This document shows positions 1-7,233 of a DNA stretch of 8,844 nucleotides, one piece after another. How positions within the stretch are numbered: the first letter of the stretch is position 1; each line of letters starts with the position of its first letter. A model generated the notes under the pieces. The model was not told the DNA's origin. It made no database searches and saw only the letters and a list, made by a program, of their open reading frames with translations. This DNA is from an uncultured Clostridia bacterium (GTDB taxonomy: Bacteria; Bacillota; Clostridia; Oscillospirales; CAG-272), in assembly GCA_946040935.1 (NCBI GenBank), contig CAMGCN010000022.1:1-8844 (forward strand), in the 5' to 3' direction. Made by a program: the position numbers and the translations under genes.

Positions 1-44
1 CACCTAAGCCTTCGTCGGCAGCGTCAGATGTGTATAAGAGACAG
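1..44 (+). other. Illumina Nextera adapter, synthetic, not genomic
   Basis: Bases 12-25 read TCGTCGGCAGCGTC and bases 26-44 read AGATGTGTATAAGAGACAG. Together these are the Nextera read-1 adapter, the second part being the 19-base Tn5 mosaic end. Bases 4-11 (CTAAGCCT) match what I recall as the Nextera i5 index S508/N508, and bases 1-3 (CAC) match the end of the P5 primer. The order P5 tail, index, adapter, mosaic end is exactly that of a library molecule read from its end. This is untrimmed library sequence joined to a contig, not a transposon end in the organism. Genomic sequence begins at 45. Confidence 0.98.
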
Positions 45-46
45 CT

Positions 47-2083
47 ATATACGACCGAAATATGGTGCAGCTCGCCTCGAATATCACTACATACCGCGTT
101 TTTATCGCTCCCAACAGAATAGAGAACGCAGAACAGGCGAAGCTTATTTCGGAAAACCTGTCTGCTATACTCGACGTACCTTACGACGACATTTATGAAA
201 GAACGCAAAAAGAGAAACGCGCGGACGAGACGATAAAGAAAAATGTAGACGCGGATACGGCGGATCTCGTGCGTGATTTTATCAGCAATAACGACCTTTC
301 GGACATGGTTCACCTTGAGGCTTCGTCAAAACGCTATTATCCCTATTCGACTCTCGCCGCCGCCACTATCGGAGTGGCAGGAACAGACCAGGGACTTGCG
401 GGAATAGAGCTTTCATATGATAAATATCTTAAAGGCACGGACGGAAAGTATATAACGGCAAAAAGCGGAAACGGCGGAAGCCTACCCTTTAAGTATGATA
501 CATATATTGACGCGACAAACGGATATAATGTCGTTACGACTCTTGATACCACAATACAGGCGGTGCTTGACGAGCAGCTTGAAGCCGCGTTTCAGAATTC
601 CTCTCCGTTAAGCCGTGTTGCGGGAATCGTCATGAATCCCAATAACGGCGAAATATACGGAATGTCAACCTATCCCTCCTTCGACCTTAACAGCCCTTAT
701 AATCTTGACGACGAGTCAAAAAAAGCTCTCGAAGAGTCGGGCTTTGAAGAGGGTACGGACGAATATACCGAGAAGTTTTACGAGCTTGTTTACGCAATGT
801 GGAAAAACAAGTGTGTTTCCGAGCTTTACGAGCCCGGCTCCACCTTTAAGGTTGTGACGACTGCTATGGCGCTTGAGGAAAACTGCACAACCTTCGACGA
901 TGAGTATACCTGCACAGGCTCGTACAGAGTCGAGGGCTGGAACAAGCCTATTTCCTGCCATAAGAAAGCCGGTCACGGCACTCATCCCTATTGGTATATG
1001 CTTCAGCAGTCATGTAACCCGACGCTGATGCAGGTGGCGCAGAAAATAGGAATGAATAAGTTTTACTCCTATTTTGAAGCATTCGGATATACCACCAAAA
1101 CGGGAATCGACCTGCCGGGTGAAAGCTATGGCGTATATCATGCCTTCAGCGCGTTCAATGAGGTCGAGCTTGCCGTTTACTCGTTCGGTCAAACCTTTAA
1201 GACTACTCCCCTGCAGCAGCTTGCCGCGATATCGGCGGTGGCAAACGGCGGATATCTTGTGACGCCCCACGTGGTGAGCAAGCTGGTCGATGATAACGGT
1301 AATGTTGTTGCGGATTTCAGTGACTCTGTAAAATATCAGGTGGTAAGCTCGGAGGTATGTGAAAAGATATCGACGGTTCTTGAGGACGGCGTCGCAAACA
1401 ACGGAGGAGCAAAGAACACCCGAGTCACGGGTTATAAAATCGCCGCAAAAACGGGAACGAGCGAGGTGCGAGACAAGGTTGACGAAGAGGGCAATACCAA
1501 GTACGTGGTATGCTCCGCCGTCGCATACGCGCCTTCCGACGACCCGCAGGTTGCCGTCATAATTATAGTTGACGAGCCGACAGTCGGCTCGCTCTTCGGC
1601 TCATATATAGCGGCTCCGTTCGTTGCAAACGTGCTCGAGGAAATACTGCCGTATCTCGGCGTAGACCGCGGCGAGATACCGTCCACCGTTACTGTCACAA
1701 ACTGCGTAAATATGGAAACCACAAAAGCGCGTGCCGCGATAGACATTCTCGGCGTTAATGTCGTTATAGTGGGCGACGGCGATACTGTTACGGCACAGGT
1801 GCCGTCCAGCGGCTCGCAGATAGAAAAAGAATCGGGAGTTGTTATACTTTATACGGGAAGCGAAGTGCCCGAAAATACCGTTACTGTGCCCGATTTAACC
1901 GGAAAGAGCGCGTCAGGTGCAAACTATGCTCTTGCATCTCTCGGTCTTAACATAAATATTTCGGGTGCGGAAGGAAACGGCTCTGTCGTTTATTCGCAGA
2001 GCATACCTGCCGGCACTCAGGTGACGAAAGGAACTCTTGTGACGGTAGAACTCATGTTCACTACCGGAGCAAATGACGGATAA
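47..2083 (+). CDS. spoVD: class B penicillin-binding protein with PASTA repeats (SpoVD/FtsI type), 5' end missing
   Basis: This is a D,D-transpeptidase that crosslinks peptidoglycan outside the membrane, normally paired with a SEDS glycosyltransferase such as the one encoded at 6025. The frame is open back to the adapter junction and reads IYDRNMVQLASN, matching the conserved RGxIYDRNGxxLA segment after the membrane anchor. The ATG at 62 is therefore internal, and roughly the first 40-60 residues, including the transmembrane anchor, are missing. Counting from that ATG: dimerisation domain about 1-160 (YYPYSTLAA at 93-101, GLAGIE at 111-116); transpeptidase domain about 185-530 with catalytic Ser260 in STFK (260-263), SCN (317-319) and KTG (463-465); then two PASTA-like repeats at about 541-600 and 605-666. 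Cys299 and Cys318 flank the active site, as in sporulation-specific SpoVD. Family membership is clear. SpoVD rather than the vegetative PBP2B/FtsI is an inference from the cysteines and the neighbouring genes. Confidence 0.93.
   Translation: MYDRNMVQLASNITTYRVFIAPNRIENAEQAKLISENLSAILDVPYDDIYERTQKEKRADETIKKNVDADTADLVRDFISNNDLSDMVHLEASSKRYYPYSTLAAATIGVAGTDQGLAGIELSYDKYLKGTDGKYITAKSGNGGSLPFKYDTYIDATNGYNVVTTLDTTIQAVLDEQLEAAFQNSSPLSRVAGIVMNPNNGEIYGMSTYPSFDLNSPYNLDDESKKALEESGFEEGTDEYTEKFYELVYAMWKNKCVSELYEPGSTFKVVTTAMALEENCTTFDDEYTCTGSYRVEGWNKPISCHKKAGHGTHPYWYMLQQSCNPTLMQVAQKIGMNKFYSYFEAFGYTTKTGIDLPGESYGVYHAFSAFNEVELAVYSFGQTFKTTPLQQLAAISAVANGGYLVTPHVVSKLVDDNGNVVADFSDSVKYQVVSSEVCEKISTVLEDGVANNGGAKNTRVTGYKIAAKTGTSEVRDKVDEEGNTKYVVCSAVAYAPSDDPQVAVIIIVDEPTVGSLFGSYIAAPFVANVLEEILPYLGVDRGEIPSTVTVTNCVNMETTKARAAIDILGVNVVIVGDGDTVTAQVPSSGSQIEKESGVVILYTGSEVPENTVTVPDLTGKSASGANYALASLGLNINISGAEGNGSVVYSQSIPAGTQVTKGTLVTVELMFTTGANDG
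1573..1591 (+). repeat. 9+1+9 base palindrome inside the penicillin-binding protein gene
   Basis: CGAGCCGAC (1573-1581) is followed, after a single A, by its exact reverse complement GTCGGCTCG (1583-1591). A partial second copy of the right arm (TCGGCTC) follows at about 1595-1601. It lies within codons for the DEPTVGS segment at the end of the transpeptidase domain. It could fold as a GC-rich hairpin in the mRNA, with the innermost bases left unpaired. No T-tract follows, so it is not a terminator. It may be only a by-product of codon choice. Confidence 0.4.
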
Positions 2084-2096
2084 ATAAAAGACAAGA

Positions 2097-2119
2097 CGAA
2101 AAAATACTATATTTTTTCG
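2097..2119 (+). promoter_or_regulatory. perfect AT-rich hairpin just before the murE ribosome binding site
   Basis: In the 49-base gap between the penicillin-binding protein gene and murE, CGAAAAAATA (2097-2106) and TATTTTTTCG (2110-2119) are exact reverse complements around a 3-base loop (CTA). The right arm ends on the first G of the murE Shine-Dalgarno GGAG (2119-2122), so the fold could limit ribosome access to a gene that also has a weak TTG start. The stem has no GC core and no T-tract after it, which argues against an intrinsic terminator. The inverted repeat is seen directly; a regulatory role is inference. Confidence 0.4.
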
Positions 2120-2122
2120 GAG
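2119..2122 (+). promoter_or_regulatory. murE ribosome binding site (GGAG) for a TTG start
   Basis: GGAG lies 10 bases before TTG at 2133. An in-frame TGA at 2124-2126 rules out any start further upstream, and the next in-frame ATG would remove the N-terminal domain. This fixes the TTG at 2133 as the start. Confidence 0.7.
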
Positions 2123-2132
2123 TTGATACTTT

Positions 2133-3587
2133 TTGCGCCTTTATTCACTGTTAAAGGACGTCAAAATCCTAAAGACGAATATTTCCGACTTTTCCGCCGG
2201 AGTTTCGGGCATTACCGATTCTTCCAAAAAGGTAAGTACAGGATGTGTTTTCGTCTGTGTGCCCGGCATAAAGCACGACGGGCATGATTATATCGGACGC
2301 GCGGTTTTGTCGGGCGCTTCGGTTATCGTGTGCGAACGCATGACGGATGAGATAGTACAAACGGGCATACCCTATGTTCTTACCGACTCTTCGCGGCGCG
2401 CACTCGCGCTTATGTGGAGCGCCTGGTACGGAAATCCGCAAAAGAGCATGAAGACCTTTGCCGTCACGGGAACAAACGGGAAAACCTCTACCTGTGCATT
2501 TCTTTCCTCGATACTCAAAAAATCGGGGATAAAGACGGGGGTTATAGGCAGTATAAGCAACACTATTGACGGCGAGGTGCTCGAGGGAGGATGTATGACT
2601 ACCCCCGATCCGGAACTGCTATTTCGGCTTTTTGCGAAAATGCGCGACTCAGGCGCAGGAGCCGTTGTGATGGAGGCCTCCAGCCACGCGCTCGCTCTTG
2701 ACAAGCTGTCGGGAATTGTTTTTGACTACGGTATTTTTACAAATCTTACGCCCGAGCATCTTGACTTTCACCCGACAATGGAGGATTACGCAAAAGCAAA
2801 GTCGAGGCTGTTCCGTTCCTGCAGAACGGGGATAATCAATGCGGACGACGGTTACCATTCCATGGTGACAAAGAACTCGACCTGCAATATAAAAAAATAT
2901 TCTCTGAAAGAACGCACGGCCGATTATTTCGGGTTTGATATTGAAGCTGATGAGACCTCGCAGGAATATCTGATTTCCTGTAAAAAAGAAATTTTCAGAA
3001 TAAAGACGCAAATTATCGGTACTTTTACCGTGTATAATACGCTCGCCGCGTCTGCGTGCGCCTATGAATGCGGTATTCCCTCGCCGATAATAAACGACGG
3101 GATATCTTCTCTTGCCGCGATAAAGGGCAGAGCAGAGAGACTTCCCTGTAAAAAGGGCTTTTCCGTCTATATAGATTATGCACATACTCCCGACGCTCTT
3201 GAAAAAATCATAGCGGAGCTTAAAAAAATCACAAAGGGCAAGCTGATTGTCGTTTTCGGCTGCGGCGGAGACAGAGATAAGCGAAAGAGGCCTATGATGG
3301 GAGCGATAGCGGTGGGCGGTGCGGACCTTACCGTAATAACCACCGATAATCCGAGAAGCGAAGATCCGGACGCTATTATCGCCGACATCCTTTCGGGAGT
3401 TGACGGAATGGGGAATATGGCGGTCGTCCGAGACCGCAAAAAAGCGCTCGAATATGCGCTTTCCGTTGCAAAAAAAGGGGATACGGTGCTTGTCGCCGGC
3501 AAAGGACATGAAGATTATCAAATACTGAACGACGGGGTACACCCCTTTTCCGAGCATGAGATAATCGAGAAATTTCTGAATGAATAA
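2133..3587 (+). CDS. murE: UDP-MurNAc-L-Ala-D-Glu:meso-diaminopimelate ligase
   Basis: MurE is the cytoplasmic ATP-dependent ligase that adds the third amino acid of the peptidoglycan stem peptide. The 484 residues show the full Mur ligase layout. The N-terminal UDP-substrate domain covers about 1-105 (SGITDSSKKV at 25-34, GxKHDGHDY at 45-53). The central ATPase domain has the P-loop GTNGKTS at 113-119, TTPDP at 156-160, EASSHAL at 181-187 and the lysine expected to be carbamylated, Lys223 (YAKAK). The C-terminal domain has YAHTPDAL at 349-356, CGGDRDKRKRP at 377-387 and DNPR at 405-408. DNPR is the known signature of meso-diaminopimelate-adding MurE; lysine-adding enzymes differ at this motif. 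The TTG start fits the usual N-terminus (RLYSLLKDV) and follows an in-frame stop. The gene ends 16 bases before the preferred start of murF. Complete, with nothing broken. Confidence 0.97.
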   Translation: MRLYSLLKDVKILKTNISDFSAGVSGITDSSKKVSTGCVFVCVPGIKHDGHDYIGRAVLSGASVIVCERMTDEIVQTGIPYVLTDSSRRALALMWSAWYGNPQKSMKTFAVTGTNGKTSTCAFLSSILKKSGIKTGVIGSISNTIDGEVLEGGCMTTPDPELLFRLFAKMRDSGAGAVVMEASSHALALDKLSGIVFDYGIFTNLTPEHLDFHPTMEDYAKAKSRLFRSCRTGIINADDGYHSMVTKNSTCNIKKYSLKERTADYFGFDIEADETSQEYLISCKKEIFRIKTQIIGTFTVYNTLAASACAYECGIPSPIINDGISSLAAIKGRAERLPCKKGFSVYIDYAHTPDALEKIIAELKKITKGKLIVVFGCGGDRDKRKRPMMGAIAVGGADLTVITTDNPRSEDPDAIIADILSGVDGMGNMAVVRDRKKALEYALSVAKKGDTVLVAGKGHEDYQILNDGVHPFSEHEIIEKFLNE

Positions 3588-3592
3588 CAAAA

Positions 3593-3597
3593 CGGAG
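3593..3597 (+). promoter_or_regulatory. murF ribosome binding site (CGGAG), decides the start
   Basis: CGGAG sits 6 bases before ATG at 3604. The alternative in-frame ATG at 3580, which overlaps the end of murE by 8 bases, has no comparable site before it. This favours 3604. Confidence 0.65.
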
Positions 3598-3603
3598 CAT
3601 AAA

Positions 3604-5001
3604 ATGAACATCCACTTTGAAAAGGGTATTAAGCCTTCGCTTATAGCGCGTGTGACGGGCGGTAAGCTTATAGGAGAAGATAAACCGCTGACGGGGATAA
3701 CAAACGATTCGAGATGCGTCGAGCCGGGGTCTATGTACGTCGCTATACGCGGAGAGCGTTTTGACGGGCACGACTTTATCGAAGACGCGTTTCGCGCAGG
3801 CGCTTCCTGCGTTCTCGTAGACAACATAAAGGACGGAATAATTCCGCTCGACTGTTGCGCGGTGCTTGTAAACGATACGATATATGCTCTGGGAGCTGTT
3901 TCAAAATATCAAAAAGAGAAAGTCTCGCCCTATACCGTTGCAGTTACGGGAAGCACGGGTAAGACGACGACCAAGGAGTTTATATACGCTGTCCTGAGAG
4001 AGGGCGGGCTTGCCGATAAGACAGAGGGAAATTTCAACAATAATATCGGGCTTCCTCTCACTATGCTGAAGGTTCAGCCGGGGTGCAAATATCTCGTGTT
4101 GGAAATGGGTATGAGTTTTCAGGGGGAGATAGAATATCTTTCTCACCTTGCCTGTCCGGATATGGCGGTCATAACCAATATAGGCGACTCTCATATTGAA
4201 AATTTCGGCTCACGCGAGAAAATACGCGATGCAAAATTAGAAATCAGAAGCGCGCTTAAATCAGGCGGAAAGACTATACTAAACGGCGACGAGCCTCTTC
4301 TTTCAGGAGTGGAAAACGGCGTTTATGTCGCAATGCACAACGAAAAGGCAGACTACTATGTTTGCGATATTATCAGTCACGATTGTATGTGTACTACATT
4401 TGATATAATACACAAGGGCAAAAAGACAGAGGATATCACCATTCCCGTGATAGGCGATCACTACGTGTTTGACGCGGCGATTGCCTACGCTGTGGGATGT
4501 GAGCTCGGACTTGACGATGATAAAATCAAAGCAGGTTTGCGTAATTTCAAAAACACGGGAATGAGGCAGAATATCTACAAGGTAAAAGGCGTTACCATAA
4601 TCGAGGATTGTTATAATGCCGCGCCTCTTTCCATGAGCGCTTCCCTTTCTGTTTTAGATATGATAGCCCGCAGAGAAAAGGGCAGGAGCATAGCCGTGCT
4701 CGGCGATATGCGTGAGCTCGGCGACTATTCCCGCGCTCTTCATGAGGAAGTGGGGGAAAAGGTCGCTTCACTGAAAATCGACAGACTTTATACCTTCGGC
4801 TCAGACGCCGCGTTTATCGCGCACGGAGCAAAGGCGGCGGGCATGAGTGAAGAAAACATTTTCGTCTTCCGCGATCTTGACGCCGCGTCTTCTGTCGCGG
4901 AGGCGTTGCTTGCCGATATTAAAGAAAAGGACGCTGTGCTTTTCAAGGCGTCGCGCGCAGTCAAGCTCGAAAGAGTAATAGAACAGATGAAGGAGAATTG
5001 A
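3604..5001 (+). CDS. murF: UDP-MurNAc-tripeptide:D-alanyl-D-alanine ligase
   Basis: MurF joins the D-Ala-D-Ala dipeptide to the UDP-MurNAc tripeptide made by MurE, the last cytoplasmic step before the lipid stage. From ATG 3604 the protein has 465 residues, near the usual 450-460. The N-terminal substrate domain covers about 1-105 (TNDSR at 33-37, FDGHDFIEDA at 53-62). The ATPase domain starts with the P-loop TGSTGKTTTKE at 115-125, followed by EGNFNNNIGLP at 141-151, LEMGM at 166-170 and TNIGDSHIENFGS at 191-203. The C-terminal domain has DCYNAAP at 335-341 (family DAYNANP), LGDMRELG at 366-373 and KASRA at 448-452. An in-frame ATG at 3580 would add 8 residues and overlap murE; I prefer 3604 because of its ribosome binding site. 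Lying between murE and mraY, it provides the substrate for MraY, whose start is only 4 bases after the murF stop, so translational coupling is likely. Confidence 0.96.
   Translation: MNIHFEKGIKPSLIARVTGGKLIGEDKPLTGITNDSRCVEPGSMYVAIRGERFDGHDFIEDAFRAGASCVLVDNIKDGIIPLDCCAVLVNDTIYALGAVSKYQKEKVSPYTVAVTGSTGKTTTKEFIYAVLREGGLADKTEGNFNNNIGLPLTMLKVQPGCKYLVLEMGMSFQGEIEYLSHLACPDMAVITNIGDSHIENFGSREKIRDAKLEIRSALKSGGKTILNGDEPLLSGVENGVYVAMHNEKADYYVCDIISHDCMCTTFDIIHKGKKTEDITIPVIGDHYVFDAAIAYAVGCELGLDDDKIKAGLRNFKNTGMRQNIYKVKGVTIIEDCYNAAPLSMSASLSVLDMIARREKGRSIAVLGDMRELGDYSRALHEEVGEKVASLKIDRLYTFGSDAAFIAHGAKAAGMSEENIFVFRDLDAASSVAEALLADIKEKDAVLFKASRAVKLERVIEQMKEN
4990..4995 (+). promoter_or_regulatory. mraY ribosome binding site inside the end of murF
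   Basis: AAGGAG forms part of the last codons of murF (Lys-Glu) and lies 10 bases before ATG at 5006. The mraY initiation signal is thus embedded in murF, consistent with coupled translation. Confidence 0.7.
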
Positions 5002-5005
5002 GACA

Positions 5006-6013
5006 ATGCAGTGGCTTTCAGAGCATGTTACTTTTACAATATTTGTTTTATGTCTTTTCTTTTCTTTTGTTCTGACAGTGCTCGCCGAAAGGCGTCTTAT
5101 ACCAATACTCAAAAGCCTTAAAATGGGACAAAAAATACTCGACATAGGACCGAGATGGCACAAGAGCAAAGAGGGCACGCCCACCATGGGCGGTCTGGGT
5201 TTTATCCTTCCTATGGCAATTGTTTTTATCGCGGCGGTTGTCTTTCTCTCCTTTTTCCATGAAATCGAGGGAAAGAGCAAGCTGATAATAACATTCGTTA
5301 TGGCGGTTCTGTCGGGACTTATCGGCGTTATTGACGATAGGGCGAAGCTCCGGAAAAAGCAGAACGAGGGACTTCGTGCCTGGCAGAAATTCTTTTTGCA
5401 GATAGTTCTTTCGGGCGGATTTCTTTTCGCGCTCCGTATGACGGGAAATATAACTACCGAAATGAGAATACCCTTTACCGATATAAGCATAGAACTCGGT
5501 ATTTTGTATTACATAATATCAATTATACTTATCTCGGGCATAATGAACAGTGTTAACTTAAACGACGGTATCGACGGTTTGTGCAGCAGCATAACCGCCG
5601 TTATAAGCGCGTTTTTCGTTGTTTGCGGCTTTGTCCTTGCAAATACGGGCGCTGTTATACTCGGCGCGGTTTGTATGGGCGGATGCCTCGGTTTCCTCGT
5701 ATACAATTTCTACCCCGCGCGTGTTTTCATGGGTGACACGGGCTCTCTCTTTCTCGGAGGTCTTGTCGTAGGTATGGCGTATATTATTGATAATCCGCTT
5801 ATTGTTGTCGTCTGCGGATTTATGTATATTTTAGAGACTCTCTCGGTGATGATGCAGGTATCTTATTTTAAGCTGACAGGCGGAAAACGTATTTTCAAAA
5901 TGGCGCCCATTCATCATCACTTTGAACAGTGCGGTTGGAGCGAGATAAAGATTGTCTCGGTCTTTTCGGCGGTGAGCGCGCTTTTATGTGTAATTTCCTT
6001 TTTCGGCATATGA
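5006..6013 (+). CDS. mraY: phospho-MurNAc-pentapeptide transferase (lipid I synthesis)
   Basis: MraY is the integral membrane enzyme that moves phospho-MurNAc-pentapeptide from UDP to undecaprenyl phosphate, giving lipid I. The 335 residues are rich in hydrophobic stretches compatible with about ten membrane helices (for example 10-28, 65-84, 92-109, 165-183, 194-212, 215-233, 264-284, 314-335). Signature motifs are in the right order: GTPTMGG at 57-63; the Asp110-Asp111 pair followed by RAKLRKKQNEGL; NLNDGIDGL at 184-192; NFYPARVFMGDTGS at 234-247 with the catalytic Asp244; and APIHHHFE at 300-307 with the His triad 303-305. The family usually has T rather than N in the (N/T)DGxDGL motif, a mild difference. 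The gene is complete. It stands directly before an ftsW/spoVE-type gene, with no murD between them, unlike Bacillus and Escherichia. Confidence 0.97.
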   Translation: MQWLSEHVTFTIFVLCLFFSFVLTVLAERRLIPILKSLKMGQKILDIGPRWHKSKEGTPTMGGLGFILPMAIVFIAAVVFLSFFHEIEGKSKLIITFVMAVLSGLIGVIDDRAKLRKKQNEGLRAWQKFFLQIVLSGGFLFALRMTGNITTEMRIPFTDISIELGILYYIISIILISGIMNSVNLNDGIDGLCSSITAVISAFFVVCGFVLANTGAVILGAVCMGGCLGFLVYNFYPARVFMGDTGSLFLGGLVVGMAYIIDNPLIVVVCGFMYILETLSVMMQVSYFKLTGGKRIFKMAPIHHHFEQCGWSEIKIVSVFSAVSALLCVISFFGI

Positions 6014-6024
6014 CCGGAGGTTAA

Positions 6025-7233
6025 ATGGCAAAAACAAATGTAAACAATGCAAAGGAAAATAAGGTAAGGAGCACATCTTCCGTGGGGAGCTTTGTCAAAA
6101 GCCCTGATCTCGTGCGCTTGCGAGCAGGTGTGGACCGTCCTATGCTCATCATAATCATAGTGCTTCTGTGCTTTGGCTCGGTTATGGTTTTCAGCGCCTC
6201 TTACGCCTATGCTTACGATAAAACAGGGGATAGCTATTTCTATATCAGAAAACAGATTGTCTTCCTTTTGATAGGTTCAGCCGCCATGATAGCCATTATA
6301 AATTTGTCTATTGATTTTATCAGGCGAATGACCGTGCCTTTTTATATTTTTTCTGCGGCGCTTTTGGCGGTTGTCCCTGTTGTCGGCCTTGCCGAGGGGC
6401 AGGCGGTTCGCTGGCTTAACATAGGTCCTATCAGTCTTCAGCCCTCGGAAATAATGAAGCCTGCCCTTGTCATGATACTCGCACTCTATATGCAAAATCA
6501 TCAGAGTGAAATAACCGACTACCGTCATTTCTGGTCGTCGTCAAAATACGGTATTTTCTATCCTGCCATATTTGTTATAATAGCATGCGGTCTTGTCATG
6601 GCGGAAAACCATTTTTCGGGTACTATCATTATGTTCATGATAGCCATGGTGGTCATATTCTGCGGAGGTGCGCGTCTTTTCTGGTTCGGACTCGGCGGAG
6701 GAATATTCATGACTGCGGTTTTTGCCGTTATCATGTTTACCGATTATGCAAGGCAGCGTATAGATATCTGGCTCAATCCGCAGAATTACGATGCGCTTGA
6801 CGAGACGTGGCAGACAACTCAAGGGCTTTACGCAATCGGTTCGGGCGGATTTTTCGGAGTAGGACTCGGAAACAGTAAGCAAAAGCATATGTTCGTTTCC
6901 CAGCCTCAAAATGACTTTATCTTCTCGATAGTATGTGAAGAGCTCGGTTTTATCGGCGCTCTTTGCGTGATAGGACTTTTCATTGCATTTGTGCTTCGCG
7001 GACTGCATATAGCAAAGCGTGCGCCTGACACCTACTCGTCCCTTGTTGCAGTGGGTATTGTCAGTCATGTCGCAATTCAGGCCATACTAAATATGGCGGT
7101 CGTTACAAACTCGATACCCAATACGGGAATATCCCTCCCGTTTTTCAGCTACGGAGGCTCGTCCTTATCGGTGCTTATGGCAGAGATGGGAGTCTTGCTT
7201 GCTATTTCCAGGTATTCATATCAACAAAAATGA
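6025..7233 (+). CDS. ftsW: SEDS-family peptidoglycan glycosyltransferase, FtsW/SpoVE type
   Basis: SEDS proteins polymerise lipid II into glycan strands in the membrane, together with a class B penicillin-binding protein; the candidate partner is encoded at the left end of this window. The 402 residues begin with a basic, polar cytoplasmic tail of about 38 residues and then about ten membrane helices (38-58, 77-96 and 104-122 being the first three). Motifs: RWLNIGPISLQPSEIMKPA at 129-147; GLGNSKQKHMF at 280-290; QPQNDFIFSIVCEELGF at 293-309, where Asp297 is the expected catalytic aspartate; and NSIPNTGISLPFFSYGGSS at 362-380. The last two belong to the FtsW/SpoVE branch more than to RodA. A strong GGAGG (6016-6020) lies only 4 bases before the ATG. 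FtsW and the sporulation-specific SpoVE cannot be told apart by motif alone; the position just before murG fits spoVE in Bacillus, so spoVE is a real alternative name. Confidence 0.95.
   Translation: MAKTNVNNAKENKVRSTSSVGSFVKSPDLVRLRAGVDRPMLIIIIVLLCFGSVMVFSASYAYAYDKTGDSYFYIRKQIVFLLIGSAAMIAIINLSIDFIRRMTVPFYIFSAALLAVVPVVGLAEGQAVRWLNIGPISLQPSEIMKPALVMILALYMQNHQSEITDYRHFWSSSKYGIFYPAIFVIIACGLVMAENHFSGTIIMFMIAMVVIFCGGARLFWFGLGGGIFMTAVFAVIMFTDYARQRIDIWLNPQNYDALDETWQTTQGLYAIGSGGFFGVGLGNSKQKHMFVSQPQNDFIFSIVCEELGFIGALCVIGLFIAFVLRGLHIAKRAPDTYSSLVAVGIVSHVAIQAILNMAVVTNSIPNTGISLPFFSYGGSSLSVLMAEMGVLLAISRYSYQQK

Noticed and set aside
26..44. A Tn5 mosaic end that could be read as a natural transposon terminus.
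   Set aside because: It is preceded by the Nextera adapter and an i5 index, and the 19 bases are the engineered mosaic end used in library preparation.
62..64. ATG at 62 as the true start of the penicillin-binding protein.
   Set aside because: The frame stays open upstream and encodes the conserved IYDRN segment, and no membrane anchor follows the ATG.
3420..3462. Two short inverted repeats (GCGGTC/GACCGC and AAAGCGC/GCGCTTT) in murE.
   Set aside because: Stems of 6 and 7 bases in coding sequence, with no T-tract and no link to a gene boundary; expected by chance.
3534..3549. GGGGT/ACCCC hairpin followed by TTTT, a possible terminator.
   Set aside because: It lies inside the murE coding sequence, has only 5 pairs with a 2-base loop, and murF follows with tight spacing.
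2649..3827. A 392-codon open frame on the minus strand across murE and the start of murF.
   Set aside because: It lies opposite fully motif-supported genes, has no recognisable domain and crosses a gene boundary; long antisense frames arise easily from this codon usage.
4801..5490. A 229-codon minus-strand open frame across the murF-mraY junction.
   Set aside because: Its translation shows no family motifs, and it is a shadow of two well-supported genes.
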